Assembly: GCF_000215745.1 (NCBI RefSeq)
Contig: NC_015663.1
Coordinates: 4,372,779 to 4,436,778 of the forward strand
DNA length: 64,000 nt
Reading direction: 5' to 3'
Source: Klebsiella aerogenes KCTC 2190
GTDB taxonomy: Bacteria; Pseudomonadota; Gammaproteobacteria; Enterobacterales; Enterobacteriaceae
Made by a program: the position numbers and the translations under genes. Shown piece after piece: positions 62,973 to 64,000 of this stretch (position 1 is the stretch's first letter; each line of letters starts with the position of its first letter). Below the pieces are notes generated by a model. That model saw only the letters and a program-made list of their open reading frames with translations. It had not been told where the DNA came from and searched no databases.

Positions 62973-64000
62973 TCAGGGAAGCAGTATTTTAAAAGCCTCG
63001 CTTTTTATATCGCGATATATTTTACCCAACACGCCCGATACCGTATTCAGATCTTTCATATCCGTTCGCGCCTGCACTAATATATCGCCGACATTAATAT
63101 CTATAATCGCTTTTACCCGCTGACCAAATTGTTTCACCGAATCCCACGTATCGTCATCGTTATCGTAAATCGTCCGCGACGCAAAATAGCCGTGTGAAAA
63201 CGAGGAGTGCAGCGGGTCGTGATTATATTTGGCCAGCGTGTCATGCACGTAGTTATCGTAAAAATCCAGCATCGTCGGCGAGCCCATCAGCGCCGCCCGC
63301 CGGGCATCGCCGCTTTTCTTGATCTGGATATATTCCGACTCCTGCGCCGCCACCAGCGGACCGCCAAGCTGGTCGGTTTGCGTGGTGGGGATCACATCCA
63401 ACAGCACCTGGCCCAGCAGCGCCACGATACCGGTATGGGCAAAGTCATAACCCCATGCCGCGCGATCCAGACGATCCTTATCGATAAACGGCACTTCACG
63501 CGGCCCTTCGCTTTCCGCGGGGGCCGTCGCCGACGGCAGCGCGCCGGACGATTCATTCAGCGCCTGCTGATAAAAAGGTTTGCGCTGATAATACTTATCG
63601 GCGTATTGCGGGCTGGCAAAGCGCTCGGTGCGCCAGGCGGTGATCCAGCTCAGCTGGTCCGCCAGCATCACCTCCAGCGCTTTGGCCTTCAGCGGCACAT
63701 ACACCGGATCCGGCAGCTTGCCCAGCGGGCCGTTCTCCGGCGGCTTCGCGGCGGTGGCCGCGGCTTTCGCCTTATCGCCATCCGCCTTGTGATGAGCCGT
63801 CTTCAGCGCGGCAAGATGATCGCGGTGCTGAACCGCGATGATCACCACCACCTCCTCGTCGATGACCGGCGGTTTTTCCGTCTTCGCCCCCGCCTGCTGC
63901 GCCCCGGCTGCTGCCAGGTGTTAAACAGGGCGATCGCCTGGTGCGGAGATTTTGAATTGTTTTATATACGATCCATTCGGTCATTACCCGGATAGGCTTT
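62973..64000 (-). pseudogene. Broken T6SS lipase-type effector gene (Tle/DUF3274-like), 3' part
   Basis: Reading inward from the window edge, the frame gives AYPGNDRMDRI, then a TAA stop (63964-63962), then NNSKSPHQAIALFNTWQQ in the same frame. At about 63903-63913 the frame must slip by one base (a lost G) to continue as AGAQQAGAKTEKPP and on to the end at 62973. So a nonsense codon and a 1-bp deletion both interrupt the coding sequence. The 300-residue tail (for example AWGYDFAHTGIVALLGQ and MLDFYDNYVHDTL) resembles the C-terminal DUF3274 part of Tle-type phospholipase effectors; this match is from memory. The catalytic domain lies outside the window. Confidence 0.65.

Noticed and set aside
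63207..63995. 262-codon plus-strand frame opposite the effector pseudogene
   Set aside because: The minus strand shows clear protein-like sequence matching effector tails; the plus frame is a His/Arg-rich shadow.

Overview
The window is a 64 kb piece of a Gram-negative enterobacterial chromosome, most like Klebsiella or Raoultella. Gene content and order match the E. coli K-12 hrpA-azoR-paa-feaR-ldhA-ydbK-ompN-ttcA-dbpA-zntB stretch, but with GC-rich codon use, an OmpK37-type OmpN porin and several accessory blocks that E. coli lacks here. I make no species call. I see no rRNA, tRNA, CRISPR array or intact insertion sequence.

Layout. (1) 1-5194: a tightly packed operon with a MarR-type regulator (5' end outside the window), a DHA2 MFS pump, an EmrA/HlyD adaptor, a NodT-type outer membrane channel lipoprotein and a class I O-methyltransferase. 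(2) 5242-10395: hrpA, azoR and a GFA-type zinc protein. (3) 10414-23890: the complete phenylacetate pathway. paaABCDEFGHIJK runs on the minus strand, followed by paaX and paaY, with paaZ divergent from paaA. (4) 24074-30455: tynA (amine oxidase), a zinc-less MDR reductase, feaB and feaR. These convert phenylethylamine-type amines to phenylacetate, which feeds the paa pathway. (5) 30456-40438: ydbL-ynbE-ydbH, a DedA-type protein, ldhA, hslJ, ydbJ and ydbK. (6) 40465-46559: the sRNA gene micC, ompN, uspF, ttcA, dbpA, the sRNA gene fnrS with an FNR box, and zntB. (7) 46740-47183: a GNAT acetyltransferase, followed by a 146-bp MITE-like element. (8) 47586-56491: two divergent operons holding a Dpp/Opp-type ABC importer, a ROK sugar kinase, a ROK regulator and an M81 (MlrC-type) metallopeptidase. 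(9) 56680-59658: a DeoR regulator with a Gfo/Idh/MocA oxidoreductase, a 64-aa unknown protein and a DJ-1/PfpI protein. (10) 59724-64000: the edge of a type VI secretion cluster with a VasL/ImpA-like gene, tssE, tssJ, a deleted tssG, a DUF3304-type lipoprotein and a broken lipase-type effector gene.

How the parts work together. Regions 3 and 4 form one catabolic chain: amine to aldehyde (TynA), aldehyde to phenylacetate (FeaB), phenylacetate to its CoA thioester (PaaK), ring epoxidation (PaaABCE, with PaaD maturation), isomerisation (PaaG), ring opening and aldehyde oxidation (PaaZ), then beta-oxidation (PaaF, PaaG, PaaH, PaaJ). The same inverted repeat, TATGA-N-TCATA, lies upstream of both paaX and paaZ and is the likely PaaX operator. 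Direct repeats spaced exactly 21 bp lie upstream of tynA and feaB and are likely FeaR sites.

The most promising undescribed system is region 8: one regulon combining import of a peptide-like compound, a zinc peptidase and a sugar kinase. Other items for follow-up are two structured intergenic segments (27526-27677 and 36532-36651), the MITE-like element, the 10-bp phased TGCAG repeats before the deoR-type gene, and the decayed T6SS effector and tssG region. Start codons were chosen by ribosome-binding sites and remembered family lengths, since no database could be searched.
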